From an uncultured Lachnobacterium sp. (GTDB lineage: Bacteria; Bacillota; Clostridia; Lachnospirales; Lachnospiraceae), in contig URYB01000105.1 in NCBI GenBank assembly GCA_900552085.1, positions 1-8,194 of the forward strand: a stretch of 8,194 nt of DNA, written 5' to 3'. The notes under the pieces were generated by a model. That model was given only the letters and a program-made list of their open reading frames with translations. It did no database searches and was not told the DNA's origin. How positions within the stretch are numbered: position 1 is the first letter of the stretch; each line of letters begins with the position of its first letter. Positions 7,961 through 8,194 of the stretch are shown here, piece by piece. Made by a program: the position numbers and the translations under genes.

Positions 7961-7967
7961 TCCTCCT
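7961..7967 (-). promoter_or_regulatory. Strong ribosome binding site of purM
   Basis: The minus strand reads AGGAGGA, fully complementary to the 16S rRNA anti-Shine-Dalgarno core, 7 nt before the purM ATG. It is the strongest such site in the cluster, consistent with purM opening a transcript or a translationally independent block. Confidence 0.88.
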
Positions 7968-7991
7968 AATATCTGTACTGAAATATATTAT

Positions 7992-8015
7992 TATATCTAA
8001 TAGTATATCTATTAT
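7992..8015. repeat. Near-perfect tandem 12-bp direct repeat
   Basis: Two adjacent 12-mers, TATATCTAATAG (7992-8003) and TATATCTATTAT (8004-8015), match at 10 of 12 positions. They lie about 40-60 bp upstream of the purM ATG and overlap a perfect TATAAT on the minus strand. This is a possible binding site for a transcription factor, but low-complexity AT-rich sequence can produce such matches by chance. Confidence 0.5.
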
Positions 8016-8062
8016 TCCCGTATTTAGGATTAATTTTTCCATTCACATGATAATTGTACCCT

Positions 8063-8081
8063 TTATTCGCCTATCGAATAA
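8063..8081. repeat. 7-bp perfect inverted repeat, possible operator
   Basis: TTATTCG (8063-8069) and CGAATAA (8075-8081) are perfect reverse complements around a 5-bp spacer CCTAT. A short dyad of this shape 110-130 bp upstream of purM fits a dimeric regulator site. It carries CGAA/TTCG cores, as Bacillus PurR boxes do, but those boxes are longer and about 16-17 bp apart, so PurR is not supported. No T-run follows, so it is not a terminator. Confidence 0.5.
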
Positions 8082-8138
8082 GAAACACAAAATCATTTAT
8101 TGAAGTTTAATTTCTATGATTCCTTCTGACTTCTTGGC

Positions 8139-8178
8139 ATTCCAATTTATATCACTACTTAGAATATAACTTTGGAAT
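8139..8178. repeat. Long imperfect inverted repeat (13 paired positions)
   Basis: ATTCCAA(8139-8145)-T-TTATAT(8147-8152) pairs with ATATAA(8164-8169)-CT-TTGGAAT(8172-8178): 7 and 6 base pairs separated by a 1x2 internal mismatch, around an 11-nt loop. No T-run follows on either strand, so a classical intrinsic terminator is unlikely. It could be a leader RNA hairpin, an operator, or the end structure of an upstream transcript. Confidence 0.5.
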
Positions 8179-8194
8179 TCACTCTAGTTCTTTA

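Larger units (their letters stand above)
7954..8194. other. AT-rich non-coding region upstream of purM, probable control region
   Basis: No convincing gene is seen on either strand. Minus-strand stops occur in all three frames within the first 16 bases from the right edge, and plus-strand frames are also short. It is much more AT-rich than the flanking genes. A perfect TATAAT occurs on the minus strand at 7990-7995, but no TTGACA-like box lies 17 nt upstream. A weaker pair, TTGGAA with AATCAT about 18 nt downstream, starts near 8145 on the same strand. No purine riboswitch aptamer pattern and no Bacillus-type PurBox pair was recognised. A promoter for the pur cluster is likely here but its exact position is not settled. 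Confidence 0.55.

Noticed and set aside
8074..8183. Short minus-strand frame after a TAG near 8184, encoding about 28 residues with a protein-like look (ending near NWNAKKSEGIIEIKLQ)
   Set aside because: It is too short, has no start codon with a ribosome binding site and a stop directly before it. It could be the remnant of a gene end, but chance is equally likely.
7954..8194. Purine (guanine/adenine) riboswitch upstream of purM
   Set aside because: The conserved aptamer core and its three-way junction pattern were not found in the minus-strand leader; the hairpins present do not fit it.

Overview
The window reads as chromosomal DNA from an anaerobic, spore-forming type of Firmicute, most likely a member of the Clostridia close to Lachnospiraceae. 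This rests on protein style (clostridial-type PurM/PurN/PurD, a Csp-like subtilase and a soluble multi-domain c-di-GMP protein), on strong AGGAGG-type ribosome binding sites and on an AT-rich intergenic region. Species cannot be named from sequence alone. No tRNA, rRNA, insertion sequence or CRISPR array is visible.

Layout. Positions 1-1670 (+ strand) hold most of an S8 (subtilisin) family serine peptidase whose start lies before the window. It has a propeptide-like N-terminus, an intact Asp/His/Asn/Ser active site and a large domain inserted between the oxyanion Asn and the catalytic Ser, as in the Csp germination proteases of clostridia. Its stop codon is only 2 bp from the stop of a convergent minus-strand gene cluster. 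In transcription order the cluster is purM (7953-6928), purN (6934-6311), purD (6284-5010), a HAD-family phosphatase (5013-4378) and an 897-residue GGDEF/EAL protein (4366-1673). Junctions are a 7-nt overlap, a 26-nt gap carrying a strong ribosome binding site, a 4-nt ATGA overlap and an 11-nt gap, so all five genes are probably one transcript. Positions 7954-8194 upstream of purM are non-coding, AT-rich and contain several repeats and dyads that may be the control region.

How the genes work together. PurD, PurN and PurM carry out steps 2, 3 and 5 of de novo purine synthesis, on the route to IMP and then GTP. The last gene encodes a protein with one canonical GGDEF domain (which would consume GTP to make c-di-GMP), one degenerate GGDEF domain and an EAL domain with all expected catalytic residues (which would degrade c-di-GMP). 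Joining purine supply to c-di-GMP turnover in one transcript is the most interesting aspect of the window, although functional coupling is inference. I see no clearly new biological system; the remaining observations are modest.
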